DNA from: Paracoccaceae bacterium
GTDB taxonomy: Bacteria; Pseudomonadota; Alphaproteobacteria; Rhodobacterales; Rhodobacteraceae
NCBI GenBank assembly: GCA_027069385.1
Contig: JALXER010000394.1
Span: 2,204-33,633 of the forward strand
Reading direction: 5' to 3'
Length of the DNA: 31,430 bases
In this document: one piece after another, positions 8,302 through 15,622 of the stretch
How the letters are laid out: the number at the start of each line of letters is the position of its first letter
How positions within the stretch are numbered: the first letter of the stretch is position 1
The notes under the pieces: model-generated
The model's database searches: none
The model's input: only the letters and a program-made list of their open reading frames with translations
What the model was told of the DNA's origin: nothing
Translations under genes and position numbers: made by a program

Positions 8302-8945
8302 ACATAATTCTGCTTGGGCCTCCGGGGGCCGGTAAAGGAACGCAGGCGCACCGGTTGGTGGCCGAGCAGGGGATGATTCAACTTTCGACCGGCGATCTGT
8401 TGCGCGCGGCGCGCAGTTCGGGCAGCGAAATGGGCGCGCGGGTGGCGGCGGTGATGGATCGGGGCGATCTGGTTACCGACGAAATCGTCATCGGCCTGAT
8501 TGCCGAGCAACTGGACAAGGGGGCCGCGGGCGGCTTTATCTTTGACGGGTTCCCGCGCACGTTGGCGCAGGCCGACGCCTTGGGCGAATTGCTGGCCAGC
8601 AAGGGCGAGGTGCTGGATGCGGTGGTTGAAATGCGTGTCGATGACGATGCGCTGGTCGAGCGGATCACCGGCCGATTTACCTGCGGTGACTGTGGTGAGG
8701 GCTATCACGATACCTTCAAGAAGCCCGCCAAAGAAGGCGTTTGCGACAATTGCGGTGCCACCGGCAGCTTTAAACGTCGGGCCGATGATAACGAGGAATC
8801 GCTGCGTACCCGCTTGCTGAACTACTATCGCGATACCTCGCCGTTGATCGGATACTACTATGCCAAGGGGCTGTTGCGGCGCATCGACGGGCTGGGCGAA
8901 ATCGACGAAGTTGCGGCGCGGATAAAAACCGTACTGAATCTGTAA
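8298..8945 (+). CDS. adk: Adenylate kinase, zinc-LID type
   Basis: The enzyme interconverts ATP + AMP and 2 ADP in the cytoplasm. The 215-residue product has the P-loop GPPGAGKGT (residues 7-15), the AMP-site stretch STGDLLRAA, FDGFPRT (about 82-88) and the distal arginines in SLRTRLLNYYRDTSPLIGYY. The long LID carries four cysteines, C129-x2-C132 and C149-x2-C152, a structural metal site known from adenylate kinases such as that of Paracoccus denitrificans. The start overlaps the secY stop by four bases. A promoter lies just after its stop, so rpsM and later genes need not depend on readthrough from here. Confidence 0.98.
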
Positions 8946-8953
8946 ATTTCCAG

Positions 8954-8981
8954 TTGACGCCAGCGAAATTGCGCCTATTAT
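8954..8981 (+). promoter_or_regulatory. Internal promoter in front of rpsM
   Basis: TTGACG (8954-8959), a 16-bp spacer and TATTAT (8976-8981) form one of the best sigma-70-like promoters in the window. Transcription would start near 8988, giving a leader of about 145 bases before the rpsM start codon. The 5' end of that leader can form a small hairpin, CTCTT (8989-8993) with AAGAG (8998-9002). Confidence 0.65.
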
Positions 8982-9046
8982 CCGCGCTCTCTTACCCAAG
9001 AGTTGAATTGCGCGAATCGTACGGAATCCATCCCTGAGAAGAGTTG

Positions 9047-9075
9047 ACCCACCGCCCTAAACATCGGTGGGTTTT
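9047..9075 (+). terminator. Attenuator-like hairpin in the rpsM leader
   Basis: ACCCACCG (9047-9054) and CGGTGGGT (9065-9072) form a perfect 8-bp stem with a 10-base loop, and the second arm runs into four T (9072-9075). It lies between the rpsM promoter and the rpsM start, so it could stop transcripts from adk and also attenuate those from the internal promoter. Regulation by a ribosomal protein is possible but unproven. Confidence 0.55.
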
Positions 9076-9133
9076 GGTTGTGAAAAAAGGTTCCGGGGTT
9101 ACGGAACCGCAAACAAATGAACGGAGAGCCAAT

Positions 9134-9502
9134 TTGGCACGTATTGCAGGGGTCAACATCCCCACCAATAAACAGGTGCAAATCGCCCTGACTTATATCC
9201 ACGGTATCGGTAACAGCGTCGCAAAGGAAATTTGCGAGGCAATCGGGGTTGAACCCACACGCCGGGTCAACGAGCTTTCGGATGCCGAAGTTCTGAAAAT
9301 GCGCGAGCATATCTCGGAAAACCTGATGGTCGAGGGCGACTTGCGCCGCGACACCCAGATGAACATCAAACGTCTGATGGACCTTGGCTGCTATCGCGGT
9401 CTGCGCCACCGTCGTAAACTGCCTGTTCGCGGTCAGCGGACCCACACCAATGCACGCACACGCAAGGGCAAGGCCGTTGCGATTGCCGGCAAAAAGAAAT
9501 AA
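9134..9502 (+). CDS. rpsM: 30S ribosomal protein S13, TTG start
   Basis: S13 sits in the head of the small subunit and contacts the P-site tRNA and the large subunit. The start is placed at TTG 9134, five bases after GGAGAG (9123-9128): this gives MARIAGVNIPTNKQVQIALTYIHGIG and exactly 122 residues, the normal length. An ATG further upstream at 9044 in the same frame would add 30 unconserved residues and would start inside the leader hairpin, so it is rejected. The C-terminal tail RGLRHRRKLPVRGQRTHTNARTRKGK is the rRNA- and tRNA-contacting extension. rpsK follows after 13 bases. The TTG start may limit translation. Confidence 0.97.
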   Translation: MARIAGVNIPTNKQVQIALTYIHGIGNSVAKEICEAIGVEPTRRVNELSDAEVLKMREHISENLMVEGDLRRDTQMNIKRLMDLGCYRGLRHRRKLPVRGQRTHTNARTRKGKAVAIAGKKK

Positions 9503-9515
9503 GGGGGGCTGATCA

Positions 9516-9905
9516 ATGGCACGCGATAAAGTTCGGACCAAACGCAAGGTCAAAAAGAATATTTCAAGCGGGATTGCGCATATCAATTCCAGCTTTAACA
9601 ACACCAAGATTCTGATCTCGGATGCACAGGGCAACGCGATTTCGTGGTCCTCTGCCGGGACCATGGGGTTCAAAGGCTCGCGCAAATCCACGCCCTATGC
9701 GGCGCAGATGGCTGCTGAGGATGCGGCGAAAAAGGCGCAGGAACACGGCATGAAAACGCTGGAAGTCCAGGTTCAGGGTCCGGGTTCCGGGCGTGAATCG
9801 GCGCTGCGTGCGCTGGCCGCTGTCGGGTTGATTGTGACCTCGATCCGTGACGTAACGCCGATGGCCCATAACGGCTGCCGTCCGCCGAAACGTCGCCGCG
9901 TATAA
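9516..9905 (+). CDS. rpsK: 30S ribosomal protein S11
   Basis: S11 lies on the platform of the small subunit and helps shape the mRNA exit region. The 129-residue product is of normal length and carries the family blocks GIAHINSSFNNTKILISDAQGNAISWSSAGTMGFKGSRKSTPYAAQ and GPGSGRESALRAL, ending in DVTPMAHNGCRPPKRRRV. A GGGGGG stretch precedes the ATG. It follows rpsM by 13 bases and is separated from rpoA by about 100 bases that hold two hairpins. In E. coli rpsD, encoding the operon repressor S4, lies here; it is absent, as is usual in alphaproteobacteria. Confidence 0.98.
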   Translation: MARDKVRTKRKVKKNISSGIAHINSSFNNTKILISDAQGNAISWSSAGTMGFKGSRKSTPYAAQMAAEDAAKKAQEHGMKTLEVQVQGPGSGRESALRALAAVGLIVTSIRDVTPMAHNGCRPPKRRRV

Positions 9906-9920
9906 TTTTCAAGATTGTGG

Positions 9921-9942
9921 CAGGCTCCGATCAGGGGGCCTG
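9921..9942 (+). terminator. First hairpin between rpsK and rpoA
   Basis: CAGGCTCC (9921-9928) and GGGGCCTG (9935-9942) pair over 8 bp, with one T-G wobble, around a six-base loop. The sequence after it (TCGGGTTT) has only a short T run, so partial termination or RNA processing is more likely than full termination. Confidence 0.4.
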
Positions 9943-9961
9943 TCGGGTTTACCCCTCGGGC

Positions 9962-9988
9962 GTTCGCGATCCGGATCCGGTTGCGAAC
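9962..9988 (+). promoter_or_regulatory. Two-tiered hairpin just before the rpoA ribosome-binding site
   Basis: GTTCGC (9962-9967) pairs with GCGAAC (9983-9988). Inside, the self-complementary CCGGATCCGG (9971-9980) forms a second stem. The structure ends six bases before the rpoA Shine-Dalgarno GGAGG (9995-9999). It could set the rate of rpoA translation or bind a regulatory protein; no partner can be named from the sequence. Confidence 0.45.
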
Positions 9989-10006
9989 TAGTATGGAGGC
10001 CAAAAT

Positions 10007-11023
10007 ATGATCCACAAGAATTGGCAGGAACTTATCCGCCCAACCCAACTGGAAATCAAACCGGGCGCAGATCCGCTGCGTCAGGCAACGGCAATTGCCG
10101 AGCCGTTGGAACGCGGCTTTGGCCTGACGCTGGGCAATGCGCTGCGCCGGGTTTTGCTGTCTTCGCTGCAAGGTGCCGCGATTGTCAGCGTGCAGATCGA
10201 CAATGTTCTGCATGAATTTTCCAGCGTTGCCGGTGTGCGCGAAGACGTAACCGACATTGTGCTGAACCTGAAAGGCGTTGCGATCAACATGGAGGTCGAA
10301 GGGCCCAAACGTGTTGCCATCACCGCCAAAGGCCCCGGCGTGGTGACGGCGGGTGATATTGCCGAAACCAACGGTATCGAGATTCTGAACAAGGATCACG
10401 TGATCTGCCACCTCGACGAGGGGGCCTCGGTGTTCATGGAACTGACCGTTGACACTGGCAAAGGCTATGTGGCGGCTGACAAATCCCGCCCCGAAGATGC
10501 GCCCATCGGGCTGATTTCGGTGGATGCGCTATACTCGCCGGTCAAGAAGGTGTCTTATAAGGTCGAACCGACCCGCGAGGGCCAGGTGCTGGACTATGAC
10601 AAGCTGACCTTGAACGTCGAAACCGACGGGTCGATCAGCTCGGAAGATGCGATTGCCTTTGCGGCGCGCATCCTGCAGGACCAACTGTCGATTTTCGTGA
10701 ACTTCGACGAGCCGGAGGCCGCAAGCCGCGCCGACGAAGAGGACGAGCTGGAATTCAACCCGCTGCTGTTGAAAAAAGTCGACGAGCTGGAATTGTCGGT
10801 ACGTTCGGCAAACTGCCTGAAAAACGACAATATCGTCTATATCGGCGATCTGATCCAGAAAACCGAAGCCGAAATGCTGCGCACCCCGAATTTTGGCCGC
10901 AAATCCCTGAACGAGATCAAGGAAGTGCTGACGACCATGGGGCTGCATCTGGGCATGGATATCATCGATTGGCCGCCCGAGAATATCGAGGAACTGGCGA
11001 AAAAGTTCGAAGACCACTTCTAG
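10007..11023 (+). CDS. rpoA: DNA-directed RNA polymerase alpha subunit
   Basis: Alpha dimerises to start assembly of RNA polymerase, and its C-terminal domain binds UP elements and activators. The 338-residue length is normal. The N-terminal domain (about 1-230) has LERGFGLTLGNALRRVLLSSLQGAA and KGYVAADKSRPEDAPIGLISVDALYSPVKKVSYKVEPTR. An acidic linker near residues 240-250 (EAASRADEEDELEFNP) leads to the C-terminal domain, with LELSVRSANCLKNDNIVYIGDLIQKTEAEMLRTPNFGRKSLNEIKEVL, the DNA-binding helix-hairpin-helix region. GGAGG lies seven bases before the ATG, below a strong hairpin. rplQ follows after 161 bases containing a palindromic element. Confidence 0.99.
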   Translation: MIHKNWQELIRPTQLEIKPGADPLRQATAIAEPLERGFGLTLGNALRRVLLSSLQGAAIVSVQIDNVLHEFSSVAGVREDVTDIVLNLKGVAINMEVEGPKRVAITAKGPGVVTAGDIAETNGIEILNKDHVICHLDEGASVFMELTVDTGKGYVAADKSRPEDAPIGLISVDALYSPVKKVSYKVEPTREGQVLDYDKLTLNVETDGSISSEDAIAFAARILQDQLSIFVNFDEPEAASRADEEDELEFNPLLLKKVDELELSVRSANCLKNDNIVYIGDLIQKTEAEMLRTPNFGRKSLNEIKEVLTTMGLHLGMDIIDWPPENIEELAKKFEDHF

Positions 11024-11024
11024 T

Positions 11025-11058
11025 GGTGGGTGCGAGCACCCACCCTACGTTGGGTGGG
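11025..11058. repeat. REP-like palindromic element between rpoA and rplQ
   Basis: GGTGGGTGC (11025-11033) and GCACCCACC (11036-11044) form a perfect 9-bp inverted repeat around GA. CCCACCC (11039-11045) can instead pair with GGGTGGG (11052-11058), so the two hairpins exclude each other. The element begins one base after the rpoA stop codon. Its sharp edges and palindromic core suggest a short interspersed repeat. Only one clear copy is in this window, so repetition in the genome is inferred. Confidence 0.5.
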
Positions 11059-11184
11059 CTTTGCACACCACAAGACAAAATGCCCGGAATGCCGGGGAAT
11101 ATATGGGCAATCCCGCCCCAAGGAGAGCCGCCCACCCGCATGGGCTGCCAGACAAAGTATAAACCTTAAGTAAGGACCAAGAAA

Positions 11185-11610
11185 ATGCGCCACGGAAAAG
11201 GCTATCGCCGGTTAAACCGGACACACGAACACCGCAAGGCCATGTTTGCCAACATGGCTTGTTCGCTGGTTGAACACGAGCAGATCAAAACCACCCTGCC
11301 CAAAGCCAAAGAAATGAAACCGATCATCGACAAGCTGATCACGTTGGCGAAAAAGGGCGACCTGCACTCGCGCCGCAATGCCCAGAGCAAAATGCGCCAG
11401 GAAGCTGCGGTCAAAAAGTTGTTCGATATCCTCGGGCCGCGTTACAAAGACCGTCAGGGCGGCTATTGCCGAGTGCTGAAGGCGGGGTTCCGTTATGGCG
11501 ACATGGCACCGATGGCGATCATCGAACTGGTTGACCGTGATGTTGACGCCAAAGGCAAGGGCGACAAGGAACGCGTGGCCATCGAAGACGCCATGGCCGA
11601 CGACGAATAG
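11185..11610 (+). CDS. rplQ: 50S ribosomal protein L17
   Basis: L17 binds the large subunit near the polypeptide exit. The product has 141 residues, with the conserved start MRHGKGYRRLNRTHEHRKAMFANMACSLVEHEQIKTTLPKAKEMKPIIDKLITLAK and KLFDILGPRYKDRQGGYCRVLKAGFRYGDMAPMAIIELVDRD. The C-terminal tail after about residue 120 is charged and of the length usual in alphaproteobacteria. AAGGA (11172-11176) precedes the ATG by eight bases. It is the last gene of the ribosomal cluster and is followed by a strong terminator. Confidence 0.98.
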   Translation: MRHGKGYRRLNRTHEHRKAMFANMACSLVEHEQIKTTLPKAKEMKPIIDKLITLAKKGDLHSRRNAQSKMRQEAAVKKLFDILGPRYKDRQGGYCRVLKAGFRYGDMAPMAIIELVDRDVDAKGKGDKERVAIEDAMADDE

Positions 11611-11636
11611 GACCATCTTACCGGACAGTGAGATCG

Positions 11637-11665
11637 AAACCCCGGGCCGCGGTCCGGGGTTTTTT
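11637..11665 (+). terminator. Rho-independent terminator of the ribosomal/rpoA cluster
   Basis: A stem of about 12 bp, AAACCCCGG plus GCC (11637-11648) with GGT plus CCGGGGTTT (11651-11662) and a GC loop, passes straight into a run of six T (11660-11665). It is a textbook intrinsic terminator 27 bases after the rplQ stop. It separates the cluster from the membrane-protein gene that starts at 11686. Confidence 0.9.
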
Positions 11666-11685
11666 GCTTTGAAAGGAATGCCTCG

Positions 11686-12882
11686 ATGGACACAATTCTT
11701 GTTTTGATTGCCGTTGTGCTGGCCGGGGTTTCCATGCTGCCTTTTGTGCGCAATAACCGGTTCTGGGGGGCAACGGTAACGCCGCTTGCCTCTATTATCG
11801 GGTCGGGGTTTCTGGTGATTGCGCCGCTGCTGGCCGCTGTGGCCGGGTCCTATGCGCTGGCGGCGATGCTGGCGATTGTGGCGCTGGCCTATGGGGTAGG
11901 ACACGCAATCCGCTATAATATTCTGTATGCCGAACCGCTGGAGGGCACAAAGGGCGCTCCGCGCGGGCTGGCCCTGGCGACACGGTTGTCGGGGGCCTCT
12001 CTAAGCATCGCCTTTGTGATTTCGGTGGCGTTTTATATCCGGTTGCTGGCCTCTTTTGCGCTGTCGCTGACCCCGATCAACAACAGTTTTTACGAGGATG
12101 TGCTGGCCACCGCCATTCTGGTTACCATTGCCGGTATCGGCTATGTGCGCGGCCTGCGCGGGCTGGAGGCGGTAGAGACCATCTCGGTGTCGTTCAAGCT
12201 GGCGATTATCGCGGCGCTGCTGGTCGGGCTGTTCTGGCACAATGTCGATACGGGGGTCTGGCGCGCCGAACTGGTGGCGGATGATGTGGATATGTGGACC
12301 CGTGCGCGGATGCTGGGCGGGATGCTGCTGGTGGTGCAGGGGTTCGAAACCTCGCGCTATCTGGGTGCGGTCTATCCGGCCGATATGCGGCGTAAAACCA
12401 TGAACTGGGCGCAGATTTCAAGCGCGCTGATCTATCTGGCCTTTGTGGCGCTGGTTATTCCGGTGTTGGTCTACCTGCCCGGCGGCAAGCCCGACGAAAC
12501 CGCGATTATCGACGTGACCGCCCATGTCGCGCCGGTGCTGCCCTATCTGCTGGTTTTCGCCGCATTGATGAGCCAGCTTTCGGCCGGCATTGCCGATACG
12601 GTCGGGGCGGGGGGGCTGCTGGTCGAGGAAAGCAAGGGCCGCATCATCGAGCGCCACGCCTATCCGGTGCTGATCGCGTTTTCCATCGCGTTGATCTGGC
12701 TGTTCAATATTTTCGAGGTGATCAGCATCGCCTCGCGTACTTTTGCGTTTTATTACATGATGCAGGCAGGAATCGCGGCGCTGGTGGCGCGGCGCAACCG
12801 GCATTTCGGCCAGATGGGGTTTGCGCTGGCGCTGGCGCTGTTGCTGGGCTTGATCGTTGTCTTTGCGCTGCCGGCGGAATAG
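11686..12882 (+). CDS. Multi-spanning membrane protein, possible APC-superfamily transporter
   Basis: This 398-residue protein is hydrophobic throughout, with about eleven predicted membrane segments, and no signal peptide separate from the first span. The stretch TPLASIIGSGFLVIAPLLAAVAGSYALAAML near residues 33-63 has the small-residue IGSGF break typical of the first APC-type helix. GLRGLEAVETISVSFKLAIIAALLVGLFWHN resembles span 5 of amino-acid permeases. RMLGGMLLVVQGFETSRYLGAVYPADMRRKTMNWAQISSALIYL is also APC-like. An AAAGGA motif precedes the ATG. It lies directly after the rplQ terminator, and rarA follows after 9 bases, so it may head that operon. The substrate is unknown, and the family call rests on pattern only. 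Confidence 0.65.
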   Translation: MDTILVLIAVVLAGVSMLPFVRNNRFWGATVTPLASIIGSGFLVIAPLLAAVAGSYALAAMLAIVALAYGVGHAIRYNILYAEPLEGTKGAPRGLALATRLSGASLSIAFVISVAFYIRLLASFALSLTPINNSFYEDVLATAILVTIAGIGYVRGLRGLEAVETISVSFKLAIIAALLVGLFWHNVDTGVWRAELVADDVDMWTRARMLGGMLLVVQGFETSRYLGAVYPADMRRKTMNWAQISSALIYLAFVALVIPVLVYLPGGKPDETAIIDVTAHVAPVLPYLLVFAALMSQLSAGIADTVGAGGLLVEESKGRIIERHAYPVLIAFSIALIWLFNIFEVISIASRTFAFYYMMQAGIAALVARRNRHFGQMGFALALALLLGLIVVFALPAE

Positions 12883-12891
12883 GATCAGCCC

Positions 12892-14202
12892 ATGTCCGAT
12901 CTGTTCGACACCCCTGCCATGGCGGCCGACGCGCCGCGCCCGCTGGCTGACCGGCTGCGACCGCGCACGCTGGCCGAGGTGGTCGGGCAGGATCACCTTT
13001 TGGCCGATGACGGGCCGCTGGGGCAAATGCTGCTGCACGGTAACCTGACCTCGCTGATCCTGTGGGGGCCGCCGGGGGTGGGCAAAACCACCATCGCGCG
13101 GTTGCTGGCCGACGAAACCGAGTTGGCCTTTGTGCAGATCAGCGCGATTTTTACCGGCATGCCCGAATTGCGCAAAGTGTTCGAGGCCGCGCGGCTGCGC
13201 CGTCAGAACGGCAAGGGCACGCTGCTATTTGTTGACGAGATCCACCGTTTCAACAAGGCCCAGCAGGACGGGTTTTTACCGCATATGGAGGATGGCACGA
13301 TTACGCTGGTCGGGGCCACCACCGAAAACCCCAGTTTTGAGTTGAACTCGGCCGTGCTAAGCCGTGCGCAGGTGCTGGTGCTGAACCGGCTGACACCGGC
13401 GCATCTGGAACTGCTGATCCAGCGCGCCGAACAGGCCATGGGCAAGCCGTTGCCGCTGGAAGCCCATGCGCGCGACGCCCTGCTGGAAATGGCCGACGGG
13501 GACGGGCGGGCGCTGCTTAACATGCTGGAACAGGTGTTCGGCTGGGAGGGCAAGGTAGACCGCGCCACGCTGGCCAAACGTCTGAACCGGCGTGCGGCGC
13601 AGTATGACAAGGGCGGCGACAGCCACTATAACCTGATCTCGGCCTTGCACAAATCGGTGCGCGGCTCGGACCCGGACGCGGCGCTTTACTGGCTGGCGCG
13701 CATGTTGCAAGGCGGCGAGGATCCGCGCTATCTGGCCCGCCGCATCACCCGCATGGCGGTAGAGGATATCGGGCTGGCCGACCCCGAAGCGCAGCGCCAG
13801 TGTCTGGATGCATGGGCCACCTATGAACGCCTTGGCTCCCCCGAGGGGGAGTTGGCGCTGGCGCAGGCGGTGCTTTATCTGGCGCTGGCCCCGAAATCCA
13901 ACGCGGCCTATGCGGCCTATAAAAATGCCATGCACGCCGCCAAAAAGACCGGATCGAACCCGCCGCCCAAGCACATCCTGAACGCGCCCACCGACCTGAT
14001 GAAGGATCAGGGCTACGGGGATGGCTATCAGTATGACCATGACGCCGAGGCCGGGTTCTCGGGGCAGAACTATTTCCCCGACGGCATGAAGCGCGGGGTC
14101 TATTACACGCCGGTTGAACGCGGCCACGAACGCGAGTTGAAAAAACGGCTGGATTATTTCGCCCGGTTGCGCGAAAAGCGCGCCAGAGAAAGGGGCGCAT
14201 AA
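12892..14202 (+). CDS. rarA: Replication-associated recombination ATPase RarA (MgsA)
   Basis: RarA is a clamp-loader-like AAA+ ATPase that acts at stalled or gapped replication forks. The 436-residue product is of normal length: LADRLRPRTLAEVVGQDHLL near the start, Walker A GPPGVGKTT (59-67), Walker B LLFVDEIHRFNKAQQD (about 111-126), sensor 1 GATTENPSFELNSAVLSRAQV (141-161), then the C-terminal tetramerisation region with KSVRGSDPDAALYWLARML and EDPRYLARRITRMAVEDIGLADP. The start is supported by AGGATC upstream. Its stop shares one base with the crcB start (TAATG). Confidence 0.97.
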   Translation: MSDLFDTPAMAADAPRPLADRLRPRTLAEVVGQDHLLADDGPLGQMLLHGNLTSLILWGPPGVGKTTIARLLADETELAFVQISAIFTGMPELRKVFEAARLRRQNGKGTLLFVDEIHRFNKAQQDGFLPHMEDGTITLVGATTENPSFELNSAVLSRAQVLVLNRLTPAHLELLIQRAEQAMGKPLPLEAHARDALLEMADGDGRALLNMLEQVFGWEGKVDRATLAKRLNRRAAQYDKGGDSHYNLISALHKSVRGSDPDAALYWLARMLQGGEDPRYLARRITRMAVEDIGLADPEAQRQCLDAWATYERLGSPEGELALAQAVLYLALAPKSNAAYAAYKNAMHAAKKTGSNPPPKHILNAPTDLMKDQGYGDGYQYDHDAEAGFSGQNYFPDGMKRGVYYTPVERGHERELKKRLDYFARLREKRARERGA

Positions 14203-14582
14203 TGCCGGTAATTCTTCAAGTGGCCCTTGGCGGGGCAATCGGGGCGTCGATGCGCTATGTCGGGGGCGGGGTGATCCTGCGCGCCATGGGGCCCAACTTT
14301 CCCTATGGCACGATGCTGGCGAATATCCTCGGCTCGTTCATTATGGGGCTGGCCGCGGTGTATCTGATGGAGCGCATGGACGGCAGTTTTAGCCGCTATG
14401 CGCCGTTTTTAATGACCGGCGTGTTGGGCGGGTTTACCACTTTTTCCGCCTTCAGCCTCGACGCGGTCTATTTAATCGAGCGCAGCCGCTTTTTGGCCGC
14501 CAGCCTGTATATGGGCGGCTCGGTTTTGCTGGCCATGCTGGCGCTGGTGGCAGGCATGGCGCTGGCAAGGAGCCTGACATGA
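14202..14582 (+). CDS. crcB: Fluoride ion channel FluC/CrcB
   Basis: CrcB (Fluc) proteins are small dual-topology membrane channels that export fluoride. The 126-residue product has four hydrophobic segments and the family marks GGAIGASMRYVGG, PYGTMLANILGSFIMG and TGVLGGFTTFSAFSLD, the last carrying the central sodium-site glycines and the Phe/Thr/Ser track of the pore. Only one copy is present, consistent with a homodimer. The gene is embedded between rarA (1-nt overlap) and the pseudouridine synthase (4-nt overlap), so there is no room for a fluoride riboswitch directly before it and none was seen. Confidence 0.95.
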   Translation: MPVILQVALGGAIGASMRYVGGGVILRAMGPNFPYGTMLANILGSFIMGLAAVYLMERMDGSFSRYAPFLMTGVLGGFTTFSAFSLDAVYLIERSRFLAASLYMGGSVLLAMLALVAGMALARSLT

Positions 14583-15622
14583 GCCGCGTACAACACCTGA
14601 CCGTCGATGAAGACGGGCAAGACCAGCGCCTTGACCGCTGGTTCAAGCGCATGTTCCCGCATATTTCGCAGGGGCGCATCGAAAAGCTGTGCCGCAAGGG
14701 TGATATCCGCGTGGACAAGGGGCGGGTAAAGTCGGGCACGCGGCTGGCGACGGGGCAGGTGGTGCGGGTGCCGCCACTGCCCGACGCGACCGATCTGCGG
14801 GCGCGCAACATCGCGGTGATTACCCCCGATGACGAGCAGATGATCCGCAACGCGGTTCTGTATCGTGACGAGCATTTCATCGTGATCAACAAACCCGCCG
14901 GTCTGCCGACGCAGGGCGGCACCGGCCATGATATCCATGTGGATCTGCTGGCCGATGCGCTGAAATTCGGCAACGAGGACAAGCCCAAACTGGTGCATCG
15001 TCTTGACAAGGATACCTCGGGAGTGCTGATGCTGGCACGCAACGGGCGGGCCGCCAAGGCGCTTGCCAAGGCGCTGCACGACCGCGAAACCCGCAAGGTT
15101 TACTGGGCGCTGGTCGCCGGTCGGCTGCCCGAGCGGGTTGGCTCTATCCATTACGGGCTGGTCAAGGCGGCGGGCCACGGCCCGCATGGCGCGGGTGAAA
15201 AGATGCACTGCATCCACCCCGAAGAGGTCGACCGGACCGACGGGGCCAAACGCGCCACCACCGATTACGCGATGATAGAGACCCTGGGCCCGCGCGCCAC
15301 ATGGGTTGGCCTTGTGCCGGTCACCGGCCGCACCCACCAGTTGCGCGCCCATATGGCCGCGATTGGCTGCCCGATTGTGGGCGACGGCAAGTACGGGGGC
15401 AACTCGCAAAGCAATGACGGAGAGGGCTGGGGGGCCAAGATCGGCGGCGATATCAGCCGAAAAATGCACCTTCATGCGCGCTCTATCGCGCTGATCCACC
15501 CGTTTACCAAGCAACCCCTGATGATAGAGGCCCCATTGCCCGAACACATGAAACGATCATGGGATCTGTTCGGCTGGAACCTGAAATGGGCCCCCAAGGA
15601 CCCGTTCAAGGTGTTCGAATGA
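14579..15622 (+). CDS. RluA-family 23S rRNA pseudouridine synthase (RluC/RluD-like)
   Basis: The enzyme isomerises selected uridines of large-subunit rRNA to pseudouridine. The 347-residue protein has an N-terminal S4 RNA-binding domain (about 17-75, with RLDRWFKRMFPHISQGRIEKLCRKGDIRVD) and a catalytic domain with INKPAGLPTQGG, the active-site motif HRLDKDTSGVLML (catalytic Asp143) and PVTGRTHQLRAHMAAIGCPIVGDGKYG. The domain layout fits RluC or RluD, but the target position cannot be told from the sequence. The start overlaps the crcB stop (ATGA, 14579-14582), and the stop overlaps the HAD gene in the same way. Confidence 0.93.
   Translation: MSRVQHLTVDEDGQDQRLDRWFKRMFPHISQGRIEKLCRKGDIRVDKGRVKSGTRLATGQVVRVPPLPDATDLRARNIAVITPDDEQMIRNAVLYRDEHFIVINKPAGLPTQGGTGHDIHVDLLADALKFGNEDKPKLVHRLDKDTSGVLMLARNGRAAKALAKALHDRETRKVYWALVAGRLPERVGSIHYGLVKAAGHGPHGAGEKMHCIHPEEVDRTDGAKRATTDYAMIETLGPRATWVGLVPVTGRTHQLRAHMAAIGCPIVGDGKYGGNSQSNDGEGWGAKIGGDISRKMHLHARSIALIHPFTKQPLMIEAPLPEHMKRSWDLFGWNLKWAPKDPFKVFE

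Noticed and set aside
9044..9133. Upstream ATG start for rpsM
   Set aside because: It would add 30 residues unlike any S13, and it begins inside the leader hairpin. The TTG at 9134 has a better ribosome-binding site and gives the standard 122 residues.
14150..14201. Fluoride riboswitch for crcB
   Set aside because: The crcB start overlaps the rarA stop, so the upstream bases are rarA coding sequence. I see no sign of the crcB-motif RNA fold.
14468..15547. Long open frame antisense to the pseudouridine synthase gene
   Set aside because: It lies wholly opposite a well-conserved gene, has no recognisable domains, and arises from the GC-rich third positions of the sense gene. The same applies to long antisense frames opposite the HAD/ATP12 genes (15793-16989) and bztA (17383-18441).
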